Both the position numbers and the translations under genes were made by a program. A DNA stretch of 64,000 bases, from positions 62,001-126,000 of the forward strand of contig JAPLFQ010000020.1 in NCBI GenBank assembly GCA_026390595.1. The letters run 5' to 3'. Positions 50,912-58,987 of this stretch are shown one piece after another. Numbering within the stretch: the stretch's first letter is position 1; the number at the start of each line of letters is the position of its first letter. The notes beneath the pieces are model-generated. The model saw nothing but the letters and a program-made list of their open reading frames with translations, did no database searches and had not been told where the DNA came from. The DNA is from Ignavibacteriales bacterium (lineage in GTDB: Bacteria > Bacteroidota > Ignavibacteria > UBA10030).

Positions 50912-52039
50912 TCATCCCCACTTTTCTACGGCCTCGCGAAGAAGCAGAAGCTTGTCACGTTCCACCCGCGGCGCCACTGAGCACGCTGTGCTCAGAATGA
51001 ACCCGCCATTTTCTTTGCCCACAGCAATTCGCTTTCTGGCATCGTTCAATATCTCATCGCTAGAGCCGTTGAGCAGCGTGTTGACGGAATCGACGTTCCC
51101 TTTGATAAACCCGCGCCCTTTCGTTCTCTTTATTGCATCCTCCAACTCCACGTTGCCCAGCGGCGGCGGATCGAGACATTCGATGCCGCTGACGCCGGCG
51201 TCGAAAATCAGTTCAAGACGGTCAGAAACAGCACCGCATGTATGCGTGTAGATGTGGACGCCCTTCTCACGGACCGCACGGGCAATTTCTCCTTCGTATG
51301 GGAGTACGAACTCCTTGTAGAAGTTCGGCGAAATGAATCCTGCGCCTGCGAAGGGAGACGAAACTTTGATGGCATCGATATCTTCCCGGCACATTTCAAG
51401 GGCCAGTTTCTTGATCAATCGTGTGAAGTGTGCGAGGATTTCCTTAGCCTTTTCTGGCTCATTCAAAAGCCCGAGCAATCCATCCTGATGACCAAACAAA
51501 TCCAGAAAGTAATCGAATGGAGACGTGATTTCGCCATGAATCGAGTATTCCGGGCCTGCTTGCGCACGCACGTTTCTAAACACATCAAATGGATGTTCGG
51601 TGTCGATCTTGAACTTCAATCCCTGTGAAACAGGGATATAGTCAAGAATAGCAGGAAGAGCATCGATGGAGAAATCAGACAGCCCCGGTTTTGGTTCCTC
51701 ATCATGCATCGGCTGGGGCAAATCGTACGGGAGATACAGAACCCGGCGGCCATCCTTCCACACAATCTCTTCACCCTCCGGGAGTTGACGGCGCGCTTGG
51801 ATCTCCACTTTCCAGCCTCTGTCGTGTCCATGGAGACTTACAAGTATCCCGTCGAAGTCATAGACTTCACGGAGCTTGACAAGCCCGCTGACGAAGACAT
51901 CCTCATCGTGCCAGAACTCCGCAGGAGAAGTCTGAAGCTGCAAGAGCATATGCCCGATGCTCAACTGGCACATTAACGGGACGCGATCCGGGATCCCGAG
52001 ATCCATCGCCTCCCGGACCCTCTTACGTGGCGTGCTCAT
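50912..52039 (-). CDS. UroD/MtaA-family methyltransferase-like protein, second copy
   Basis: A 375-residue UroD-superfamily protein, closer to MtaA/CmuA-type methyltransferases than the copy at 46315. HTCGAVSDRLELIFDAGVSG, ECLDPPPLGNVELEDAIKR, GFIKGNVDSVNTLL and GFILSTACSVAP are the usual zinc/corrinoid-methyltransferase pattern (His and Cys of HxCG plus the late Cys). The first 60 residues keep RVPLMCQLSIGHMLL. It opens the rhamnose operon, 100 bases before the kinase-like gene, and follows an outer-membrane protein gene by 51 bases. Role in rhamnose use unknown; demethylation of O-methyl-rhamnose is one possibility. Confidence 0.82.
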   Translation of the reverse strand: MSTPRKRVREAMDLGIPDRVPLMCQLSIGHMLLQLQTSPAEFWHDEDVFVSGLVKLREVYDFDGILVSLHGHDRGWKVEIQARRQLPEGEEIVWKDGRRVLYLPYDLPQPMHDEEPKPGLSDFSIDALPAILDYIPVSQGLKFKIDTEHPFDVFRNVRAQAGPEYSIHGEITSPFDYFLDLFGHQDGLLGLLNEPEKAKEILAHFTRLIKKLALEMCREDIDAIKVSSPFAGAGFISPNFYKEFVLPYEGEIARAVREKGVHIYTHTCGAVSDRLELIFDAGVSGIECLDPPPLGNVELEDAIKRTKGRGFIKGNVDSVNTLLNGSSDEILNDARKRIAVGKENGGFILSTACSVAPRVERDKLLLLREAVEKWG

Positions 52040-52090
52040 AGTCTGCTGGATGGGAGAACCTATTCTTCATAAGCTTCAGTACTGGTCGCA

Positions 52091-52744
52091 CTAGCGATCG
52101 CCTCCGAATAGAAGCGCTATTCCGACTGAAAAGTCAAATCCATTGAAATTGTTTCGCGCCCCGACCGCTGAGCGGAAATCGGACATGGCGTTATACCCGG
52201 CATTGGCCCCCAGCTTGACACTCTTGCCAAGGTGAGCGTCCAAACCGACGCCGACTCTCCCACCAAATGCTGATTCTGACCGGGCAGATTGCGCAAGGAG
52301 CGAGTTGCTCGCCTCGAACCCGATGAAGGAACCAGCACCGATCGCTACATACGGACGGATCATGTCCTCGGGTTCAGGTACGGGGATGAAGTATCTCATA
52401 CCGACGAGGAACGAGAAGAGGGCATTTGTGTTTTGACTGACCGTGATCGGATTGGCGGAAACCGCGGAGGAAGCCTCTGAGGAAAGAAGTGATCCTGCGG
52501 CTGTGATTGACAAGTTCTCCCGCATCCAGTAGCAGTACGTCAGTCCGCCAACAAAACCGCTTGCCTTCGCTTCCTGCTTGACACCAGTGAGGCTAAGTTT
52601 CTGGCCAGCATTCACATTATTCCAGAAACCGAAGTCCAACTCGATCGCTGACGAGCCACGCAGCGTGATGGTTTGCGACAGAAGGAGCCCGCTCGCGAAG
52701 AAGAGCAGGACAGAAACATAGCTGAAACAACGTAACGCCTTCAT
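52091..52744 (-). CDS. Outer-membrane beta-barrel protein, unknown function
   Basis: A 217-residue exported protein with a signal peptide (KALRCFSYVSVLLFFASGLLLSQ in two parts, cleavage after LLLSQ) and alternating amphipathic beta strands ending IALLFGGDR. It resembles the small OmpA/OmpW-like eight-strand barrels of this phylum (MRYFIPVPEPEDMIRPYVAI, GGRVGVGLDAHLG). ATG 52744 follows AGGGAGGTGGATA. It lies 43 bases after hypD. No function can be given. Confidence 0.7.
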   Translation of the reverse strand: MKALRCFSYVSVLLFFASGLLLSQTITLRGSSAIELDFGFWNNVNAGQKLSLTGVKQEAKASGFVGGLTYCYWMRENLSITAAGSLLSSEASSAVSANPITVSQNTNALFSFLVGMRYFIPVPEPEDMIRPYVAIGAGSFIGFEASNSLLAQSARSESAFGGRVGVGLDAHLGKSVKLGANAGYNAMSDFRSAVGARNNFNGFDFSVGIALLFGGDR

Positions 52745-52787
52745 TATCCACCTCCCTATGATGGTTGATGAAGCATTTGCCCGATGA

Positions 52788-53903
52788 TCAGGACTTGCGG
52801 GGCTGGGCTTCCCGCACCAAAGACCTTCCGAAATGATAGTACGCAGCGCACGCTCCCTCCGGAGAAACCATCGGAGCCCCAAGAGGTCGTTCAGGTGTGC
52901 ATTCCCTCCCGAACGCGCTGCACTCATGTGGTTTTTTCAACCCTTGCAGTACTTGCCCAGCTATACAAAGCGGCGATTCAGCCGCAGTCACTTCCTCAAC
53001 CCTAAACACTTTTTCCGCATCGAAGTCAGCGAATGCATCGCTCAGCCCATACCCACTCTGTGGGATCGTGCCAATTCCTCTCCACTTGCGGTCAATCGTG
53101 GAAAACACTTCCGAAAGGAGCTTTCTTGCGGGGACATTCCCTTCCCGCCTCACAGCCCGGGCATACTGGTTTTCAACCTCCGCTCGTCCTTCCTCAAGTT
53201 GCTTGACGGTCATGTAGATCCCCTGAAGAATATCTACGGGCTCAAATCCGGTCACCACGATTGGGACGTGGTACCTGGCTGCGATCGGCAGGTATTCTTC
53301 AATTCCCATGATGGTGCAGACATGTCCGGCAGCGAGAAAACCCTGAATGAGGCTCGACGGAGAGGACAGAAGTGCCTCCATGGCTGGAGGAACGAGAGCG
53401 TGTGAACAGAGAATTGAATAGTTCTTCAGGCCGAGTCTTCTTGCCTGCGAGACCGACATCGCATTGGCAGGGGCCGTCGTTTCAAATCCTACGGCGAGGA
53501 ATACGACCTTTTTCGCGGGATTGTCCTGAGCAATCTTCACGGCATCGAGTGGCGAATACACGATGCGCACGTCTCCTCCTGAGGCCTTCACGCTCAACAG
53601 GTCTTTTTTCGAGCCGGGGACTCTCAGCATGTCGCCGAACGACGCAAATATGACTTCCGGGCGGGAGGCGATCGCAATGGCTTTGTCGATGGTTTCCAGA
53701 GGTGTGACACAGACAGGGCATCCGGGACCGTGCACCAGGGCCAGTTCGGACGGCAGCAACTCTTCTATGCCATACTTCACGATAGTATGGGTCTGCCCCC
53801 CGCAGATTTCCATAATTGTCCACGGCTTTGTCGTGACCTGCCGGATGAGCTTCGCGTAGTTGCGAGCTGCGGCCTGGTCACGGTATTCGTCGATATAGCG
53901 CAT
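52788..53903 (-). CDS. hypD: HypD, hydrogenase maturation Fe-S scaffold
   Basis: HypD carries the nascent Fe(CN)2CO unit with HypC during assembly of the NiFe-hydrogenase active site. The 371-residue protein has all marks of the family: [62 protein letters not shown], and C-terminal cluster Cys in [20 protein letters not shown] region. ATG start, MRYIDEYRD. It is fourth in the hypA-B-F-C-(exported protein)-D run, 308 bases after the preceding gene. Confidence 0.95.
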   Translation of the reverse strand: MRYIDEYRDQAAARNYAKLIRQVTTKPWTIMEICGGQTHTIVKYGIEELLPSELALVHGPGCPVCVTPLETIDKAIAIASRPEVIFASFGDMLRVPGSKKDLLSVKASGGDVRIVYSPLDAVKIAQDNPAKKVVFLAVGFETTAPANAMSVSQARRLGLKNYSILCSHALVPPAMEALLSSPSSLIQGFLAAGHVCTIMGIEEYLPIAARYHVPIVVTGFEPVDILQGIYMTVKQLEEGRAEVENQYARAVRREGNVPARKLLSEVFSTIDRKWRGIGTIPQSGYGLSDAFADFDAEKVFRVEEVTAAESPLCIAGQVLQGLKKPHECSAFGRECTPERPLGAPMVSPEGACAAYYHFGRSLVREAQPRKS

Positions 53904-54017
53904 GGACGACCTTGTTCACAACGCTGGGAACACAACGCCAGAAACGGTTTCCCCCGTTTTTCGGAGGCTTCGATTGCGAGGAAGGAGTTTACTGATGCAA
54001 AATATGACATCGAAGAG

Positions 54018-54138
54018 TCATTGTCAACCTGAGCGTACGATTGCCGGCTCACGAGCATGCGATTCAAGGATCGGCCTGAGCGGACCGCTTCGTCGAAGTG
54101 CCACGGTTGCGAAACCGAACATGCTGTGCTCATGAGCC
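54018..54138. repeat. REP-like palindromic element between hypD and its neighbour
   Basis: CCTGAGCG occurs twice (54028 and 54075), and GGCTCACGAGCA (54046-54057) can pair with TGCTCATGAGCC (54127-54138), 11 of 12 positions, around a 69-base loop. Its flanking words (CCTGAGCG, TCAAGGATCGG, TTCGTCGAAG) recall the interspersed palindromic repeats found in many bacterial genomes. This and nearby A/T-poor sequence fill the 308-base gap 53904-54211; no gene seen there. Confidence 0.35.
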
Positions 54139-54211
54139 ACAACGAGAAACGAGGGTGGCATTCTGATGCGGACGCTGAAAGGAGGGCCTCCGGCCGAGAG
54201 GATCAAGAGTC

Positions 54212-54736
54212 TTAAGCAGCCGTGTCGACGAATTTCAGCAGTGACTGGAGAGTCACATCGGAACAACGAGGGTCAGCGCTTAGCCAATACAGTCTTTTCT
54301 GATGCTGAAAGAAGAAATGTGTCTGACCCAGCCCCTCGCATTGACCGACCTCGATCTTTCCATGTGTGAGCTGTTTGTACCGGGAGAATACACGGTGGCC
54401 GGCCTTGATCAGGCGGGTCATTCGCTTCGAAGCTTCTGCGGCTGAGGATTGCGTTGTATAGATCGAGACGTAGAGCGAGGCTTCATCGTTCCCCTCCCGA
54501 TAACGCCCCATGATGGAATTCTTCGGCGTGATGTTCTTGTCGTGCATCCTGTTGATAAAGGATCGCGCAGCTTGACCTTGCATGCGGTCCGAAAGCTTGA
54601 GAGGTCCGAGTCTGGTCGGAAGATCGGCAGGTTGGGTCACAACCAAAGAAGGAAGCAGAAGCAGAAACGCCATGAACCATACGACGGCCGGTCGCCACGT
54701 CAGGAATTCGCGGTGAGAGCGATCACTTTTCATCAT
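54212..54736 (-). CDS. Exported protein of unknown function in hyp operon
   Basis: A 174-residue protein with an N-terminal signal/anchor (VVWFMAFLLLLPSLVVTQ) and a mature part I do not recognise. It contains LYVSIYTTQSSAAEASKRMTR and ends DVTLQSLLKFVDTAA. ATG 54736 lies inside the last codons of hypC (14-base overlap), so the two are coupled. It may be a periplasmic factor for the hydrogenase or just a passenger. Confidence 0.6.
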   Translation of the reverse strand: MMKSDRSHREFLTWRPAVVWFMAFLLLLPSLVVTQPADLPTRLGPLKLSDRMQGQAARSFINRMHDKNITPKNSIMGRYREGNDEASLYVSIYTTQSSAAEASKRMTRLIKAGHRVFSRYKQLTHGKIEVGQCEGLGQTHFFFQHQKRLYWLSADPRCSDVTLQSLLKFVDTAA

Positions 54737-54983
54737 CAGGTGACTTCGGTTCGTCCAGGCTGTCATCAATCTCCTGAATCAGCTTGAGTGTCTCAAGTGC
54801 CTCCTCCTCATCCATCTTGCTGATGGCAAACCCCACATGCACGATGACGTAGTCGCCAAGCGAGACCTCGGGCGTCCACTCAAGACACACCCTTTTTTCG
54901 ATTCCTCCAAAGCTCACGACGCCCATTGCGGGCTCAACGTTCGTGTCAATGCTCATGACTTTGCCGGGAATGGCCAGGCACAT
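54723..54983 (-). CDS. hypC: HypC, hydrogenase maturation chaperone
   Basis: HypC binds the hydrogenase large-subunit precursor and shuttles iron with HypD through its N-terminal Cys. The 86-residue protein starts MCLAIPGKV, has GGIEKRVCLEWTPEVSLGDY and VIVHVGFAISKMDEEEA, the standard sequence, and a 12-residue acidic tail. A strong GGGAGGAATCT lies before the ATG. A broken hypC-like copy precedes it. Confidence 0.95.
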   Translation of the reverse strand: MCLAIPGKVMSIDTNVEPAMGVVSFGGIEKRVCLEWTPEVSLGDYVIVHVGFAISKMDEEEALETLKLIQEIDDSLDEPKSPDDEK

Positions 54984-54994
54984 AGATTCCTCCC

Positions 54995-55173
54995 TCAGTG
55001 TTCATCCATGATTTCAATTTCTGTTCTGGAGATCGCAACTCCGGATTCTATCAAAACCGTGTCACCGATCTTCGCCTCCGTCAGAAACGTGAGTGAGACA
55101 CGCAGAAGGGCTCACCGCCAGACCGCATGGCGGGCTGGTCTCTGTGTTGAAAAACAGCAATGTCAAAACACAT
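54995..55173 (-). pseudogene. Frameshifted second hypC-like gene
   Basis: Ten bases after the hypF stop an ATG-TGT (Met-Cys, the HypC start) opens a frame that reads MCFDIAVFQH and ends early at a TGA near 55081. Another frame then reads RVSLTFLTEAKIGDTVLIES followed by GVAISRTEIEIMDEH and a stop at 54995, an excellent match to the HypC C-terminal half (compare GDYVIVHVGFAISKMDEEEA). The total of 179 bases is not a multiple of three. One missing or extra base would rejoin the halves into a HypC-like protein of about 60 residues. Confidence 0.45.
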
Positions 55174-55182
55174 GATTTCTTC

Positions 55183-57600
55183 TTAGACACGGTACGAGCT
55201 TGTTCCGCGGCGTTGTTCTTCGTTTGCCAGCCGGGCCGCATAGATCTGCCCGAGCGAGATGCCGCCATCATTCGATGGGACACGCTGATGCCAGTAAGGC
55301 CTGAACCCAGATGCCGTCAAACGCTTCACCGTTTTTTCCGTCAGATATCTGTTCTGAAAGCAGCCCCCGGACAGTACAACACGGCTCACACCGGCCGCCT
55401 GTGCCGTCTCTACAATCGCCTCGACAAGTGCATTGTGGAATTTCTTGGAGATAAGTGAAGTTGCCACACATTTCCGGGAATCAGACCAGATATCTCTGAT
55501 CATCTGGGTCCAATCCAGCACGTACGCCGGGCGATCGGAGTGACTCCGCCCTGCTTCTCCAGAGTCTACTTCGCCATCTCGGTTTCGATCGAGCACACAT
55601 CTGTAGGTTTGCTCAGAGGTCTCGCCAGCCAGGGCGAACTCCAGTTCCATCGCTGCCTGTCCTTCAAAACTGTTCCTATGCCGCAGACCGATGACAGACG
55701 CGACACCGTCGAAAAGCCTGCCAGCACTCGAGGTCAAAGGGGCATGAACGCCATTCTTCAACATCTGCAAAACCACACTCATTTCGGCAACCGAGAATGC
55801 AGACATCGGAGCAAGGTCTCTTTCACGCAGGACTGTTTCTCCCATCGCTTCGTACAACAACCCTGCGGCAGTTCTGCGCGGTTCCTTGATCGCCTTTTCT
55901 CCGCCTGCAAGCCGGAACGTCTTGAACGCTGCGAACCGCTCAAATCCTGAGCCCCTGGTGATAAGGAATTCGCCCCCCCACACCGTTCCATCCGTGCCAT
56001 ATCCTGTTCCATCCCATGATACTCCGAGCACCTCTCCTTCGATTTGATTCTCGGCCATGCACGACAACACGTGGGCGTGGTGGTGCTGGACCTCGACCAC
56101 GTCCGAACTGACCCTTCGTGCTTCTTTGGAAGAGAAGTAATCGGGGTGCATGTCACACACCATGACGGGAGACACGACACCGTACATCTCAGGAAGATCG
56201 GCGCACACTTTTCGGAATGCCTCCAGCGACTGATGGGTTTCGAGGTCTCCAATGTGCTGGCTGATGAATGCATTCCCCTCCACCGCAATCGTAACGGTGT
56301 TCTTCAGATGAGCACCGACTGCCAGGAAAGCCGAGTTGCTGCTCCCAGGGATCTGGATCGGCAACGGAGCATATCCGCGGGCTCTGCGCATCACGAGTTC
56401 ACGTCCAAGGATAACTCGAGCGATTGAATCATCGATATGCCTCACAATCGGCCGGTCGTGAACAAGAAACACGTCGGCAATTCCTCTTAACCTCCTCAAT
56501 GCCTCGCGCTCATCGATACAGATCGGCTCGTCGGACAGATTTCCGCTGGTCGCAACAACCGGATGGTTCAGCTCTCTCATCAGAAGGTGATGAAGAGGCG
56601 TATACGGGAGCATGACTCCAAGATATGGATTCTGAGGAGCCAGCGATTTGGCAAGTCCCAGATTCGAGACCTGCCTGCCATAGAGCTCCCTGTTATCCTT
56701 CTTCTGCAGCAGCACGATCGGCGCTTCCGGCGAGAAGAGCAGGCGTTGTTCCAGATCGGAAACCAGGCATTCTTCCTCTACCATTTCAATCGAAGGGAAC
56801 ATGATCGCGAACGGTTTTTCTTCGCGATGTTTGCGATCCCTCAGCCGCTGAATAGCTTCCTCGCTGCGTGCGTCCGCAATCAAATGAAAACCGCCAAGCC
56901 CTTTCAATGCGACGATGACGCCATCCCGGATTGCTTGCGCCGCTCCCACCAGCGCACCGTGGTGACGAGAGAGTACGTTTCCTTCATGATCCCAGAGTTC
57001 AAGGTGCGGTCCGCAGGCCGGGCAGGCTGTTGGCTGTGCATGGAACCTTCTATCAGCCGGATCGTCGTATTCCTTCCTGCATTCGGTACACATTGCAAAC
57101 CGCTTCATCGACGTATTCGGGCGATCGTACGGCAACGATTCGATGATGGAATAACGCGGCCCGCAGTTTGTACAGTTGGTGAAAGGATAGAGATACCGCC
57201 GATTTTCAGGATCGATGATATCTGTGAGACACTCCGGACACGTAGCAATGTCGGGAAGTACGAGGGCCGTTTTCGGCCCATGGCTCTCGCTTTCTTTTAT
57301 CTCGAAGGAGTTAAATCCGACGGGATCGAGAAACGAGAACTCCAGGCTCTGAATGAAAGAGCGGGGCGGCTTTTCGTTCTGCAATCGAAGGAGGAATTGA
57401 TCAAGAGCCTCCTTGACGCCCTCAACTTCAATGAAGACACCCTGAGCTGTGTTTGAGACCCACCCTGGCAGCTTCAGCTCAGACGCAAGCCGATACACAA
57501 AGGGGCGAAAGCCTACTCCCTGCACTGCGCCGCGGATGATGACCTTCAGTCGCAAATTCTTGCCGCTCTCCATGCTCTCTCTCGGTAAGGATTCCGTCAC
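55183..57600 (-). CDS. hypF: HypF, carbamoyltransferase for hydrogenase maturation
   Basis: HypF makes carbamoyl-adenylate from carbamoyl-phosphate and passes the carbamoyl group to HypE. The 805-residue protein has an acylphosphatase domain (about 17-105; RGAVQGVGFRPFVYRLA), two zinc fingers with CPEC/CTNC and CTEC/CPAC, a YrdC-like domain (about 200-390; ALKGLGGFHLIADA, PIVLLQKK) and a Kae1-like C-terminal domain with VQHHHAHVLSCMAEN and LSGGCFQNRYLTEK. The GTG at 57600 overlaps the hypB stop (GTGA). Length is normal for HypF. Confidence 0.95.
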   Translation of the reverse strand: MTESLPRESMESGKNLRLKVIIRGAVQGVGFRPFVYRLASELKLPGWVSNTAQGVFIEVEGVKEALDQFLLRLQNEKPPRSFIQSLEFSFLDPVGFNSFEIKESESHGPKTALVLPDIATCPECLTDIIDPENRRYLYPFTNCTNCGPRYSIIESLPYDRPNTSMKRFAMCTECRKEYDDPADRRFHAQPTACPACGPHLELWDHEGNVLSRHHGALVGAAQAIRDGVIVALKGLGGFHLIADARSEEAIQRLRDRKHREEKPFAIMFPSIEMVEEECLVSDLEQRLLFSPEAPIVLLQKKDNRELYGRQVSNLGLAKSLAPQNPYLGVMLPYTPLHHLLMRELNHPVVATSGNLSDEPICIDEREALRRLRGIADVFLVHDRPIVRHIDDSIARVILGRELVMRRARGYAPLPIQIPGSSNSAFLAVGAHLKNTVTIAVEGNAFISQHIGDLETHQSLEAFRKVCADLPEMYGVVSPVMVCDMHPDYFSSKEARRVSSDVVEVQHHHAHVLSCMAENQIEGEVLGVSWDGTGYGTDGTVWGGEFLITRGSGFERFAAFKTFRLAGGEKAIKEPRRTAAGLLYEAMGETVLRERDLAPMSAFSVAEMSVVLQMLKNGVHAPLTSSAGRLFDGVASVIGLRHRNSFEGQAAMELEFALAGETSEQTYRCVLDRNRDGEVDSGEAGRSHSDRPAYVLDWTQMIRDIWSDSRKCVATSLISKKFHNALVEAIVETAQAAGVSRVVLSGGCFQNRYLTEKTVKRLTASGFRPYWHQRVPSNDGGISLGQIYAARLANEEQRRGTSSYRV

Positions 57601-58247
57601 GAATGCAGGCTCTTCTCAAGCCATGCACACCACTCTGGGATTCCGGATTTCGTTGTGCACGATGTCTCAAACACGCGTAACGACGGATTGATGCTCAGAG
57701 CGTTGGTCTTGAGAGCGTTCAGATCGCAATTGAGATATGGGAGCAGATCGATCTTGTTGACGATCAACGCCGACGCATGCTGGAACATTGCCGGATACTT
57801 CAACGGTTTGTCATCCCCCTCCGTCGTGCTCGCTACCACTACTTTGAGTTCTTCGCCCAGGTCATAATTGGAGGGACACACAAGGTTTCCGACATTTTCG
57901 ATGATGAGAAGCCTCACGCCGTCGAGGTCGAGATTCCCCAAGGCGTCTTCGACGAGCTTTGCCTCAAGATGGCAGCCGCCGTTGGTGACAATTTGAACAA
58001 CTGGTGCGTCATAACGTGCAATGCGCTGCGCGTCGAAGTCAGTCTGCACATCCCCCTCGATGACCGCCACCTTGACCCTGTGGTTGAAATATTCCAGCGT
58101 TCGTTCCAGGATGCTCGTCTTCCCTGAGCCTGGCGAACTGACAAGGTTGATGACGAACAGCTGTTTGGATGAGAAGAAAGCCCTGTTGCGCTTCGCGATC
58201 TCATCGTTCTTCTCCAGCACTTTGCGTTCGACCGTGATGATACTCAT
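57597..58247 (-). CDS. hypB: HypB, nickel-insertion GTPase
   Basis: HypB is a SIMIBI-class GTPase that helps put nickel into NiFe-hydrogenase together with HypA. The 216-residue protein shows the P-loop NLVSSPGSGKTSILERTL, the metal/switch region VEIEGDVQTD-like (here VAVIEGDVQTDFDAQRI), NGGCHLEAKLVEDAL with the Cys/His that bind metal at the dimer interface, NVGNLVCPSNYDLGEE, and the base-specific NKIDLLPY. It lacks the His-rich nickel-storage N-terminus of some HypB proteins. It overlaps the hypA stop by four bases (ATGA-type). Confidence 0.95.
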   Translation of the reverse strand: MSIITVERKVLEKNDEIAKRNRAFFSSKQLFVINLVSSPGSGKTSILERTLEYFNHRVKVAVIEGDVQTDFDAQRIARYDAPVVQIVTNGGCHLEAKLVEDALGNLDLDGVRLLIIENVGNLVCPSNYDLGEELKVVVASTTEGDDKPLKYPAMFQHASALIVNKIDLLPYLNCDLNALKTNALSINPSLRVFETSCTTKSGIPEWCAWLEKSLHS

Positions 58248-58606
58248 GGTGTTTTCTCTTCTTCCGTGTCGAGTTCAATTTCTGTAACCTGAAGCTCCCT
58301 TCCGGAAATAACCGTCGTGTTAATACTCCCGCACTCGGGGCACACAACAAAGCCAATGTCATTAACAAATGTCTTCCTGCATTCGTTGCACTGGACCGCG
58401 AACGGGATCTGCTCAATTTCAAGCCGAGCTTGCACGAGCGGCGTGTCCGCCGAGATGGCGGTGAAACAAAAGTCCAGGGAATCTGCGACGACGCCGGAGA
58501 GTGCCCCGATCTTCAGACGCACAACCCGGACATCTTGAAGCTCATTCTTCGGAACACTTTGATGAATGATATCGACGATATTCTCGGCAAATGACAATTC
58601 GTGCAC
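58244..58606 (-). CDS. hypA: HypA, nickel metallochaperone
   Basis: HypA delivers nickel to hydrogenase. The 120-residue protein starts MHELSFAENIV (His2 in the nickel site) and carries two zinc-binding CxxC pairs, CNEC and CPEC. It is the first gene of the hypA-B-F-C-D operon, and a sigma-54-like promoter with an inverted repeat upstream precedes it. Confidence 0.95.
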   Translation of the reverse strand: MHELSFAENIVDIIHQSVPKNELQDVRVVRLKIGALSGVVADSLDFCFTAISADTPLVQARLEIEQIPFAVQCNECRKTFVNDIGFVVCPECGSINTTVISGRELQVTEIELDTEEEKTP

Positions 58607-58653
58607 GTTGAATGGCTTTCAGATGTTGAGATCTGGTGGTTCGATCGTAATGA

Positions 58654-58669
58654 CTCAACAAGGGTGCCA
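58654..58669 (-). promoter_or_regulatory. Sigma-54-like -24/-12 site of the hypA operon
   Basis: TGGCACCCTTGTTGAG on the minus strand keeps the perfect TGGCAC and TTG at the right spacing, with A in place of C. It predicts a transcript start about 37 bases before hypA, ideal for a promoter. The final TTGAG is shared with the sites at 15547 and 60502. Confidence 0.55.
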
Positions 58670-58674
58670 ATGGG

Positions 58675-58699
58675 GAATTCGAGGAAATATAGCGAATTC
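58675..58699. promoter_or_regulatory. Inverted repeat next to the hypA promoter
   Basis: GAATTCG and CGAATTC flank an 11-base spacer, a perfect seven-base-arm dyad beginning six bases upstream of the -24 element. It looks like a binding site for a dimeric regulator, though it is closer to the promoter than usual sigma-54 activator sites. The 381-base gap 58607-58987 holds this, the promoter, and the terminator below. Confidence 0.35.
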
Positions 58700-58870
58700 A
58701 GAAGACTGGTTCTCACTTGTAAGATTGTTTTTCCCTGTCTCTACAACTGCTGGGATTAGGTTGTTGGTGATTGAACAAAGGCGTGTTGAATTGCTCCGGA
58801 GGTCTTTGATGAGGATAGCGATGAGAAACGGCATGGCAAGCGGACTGAACAGAGCGGCCGTGAAACAGAA

Positions 58871-58922
58871 CGATGGCCGCCACCTCCCTCAGCATATGAG
58901 GGATTAGTGATAACGGCCATCG
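58871..58922 (-). terminator. Two-tier hairpin, probable terminator of gltA
   Basis: CGATGGCCG pairs with CGGCCATCG (nine base pairs) around an inner CCCTC/GAGGG stem. It stands 66 bases after the citrate synthase stop on the minus strand. The T-run after it is weak (TTCTGTTT), so termination is plausible but not certain. Confidence 0.4.
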
Positions 58923-58987
58923 TTGAACAGCGCCAAGGAGTGCTGGCACTGGTGACAGATCAGAGCCACCAGATCCGGCCTTGCTCC

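Noticed and set aside
54084-54104. GTGCCA near hypD as another sigma-54-like site
   Set aside because: The -12 position reads CGA, not TTG; it does not meet the pattern of the other sites.
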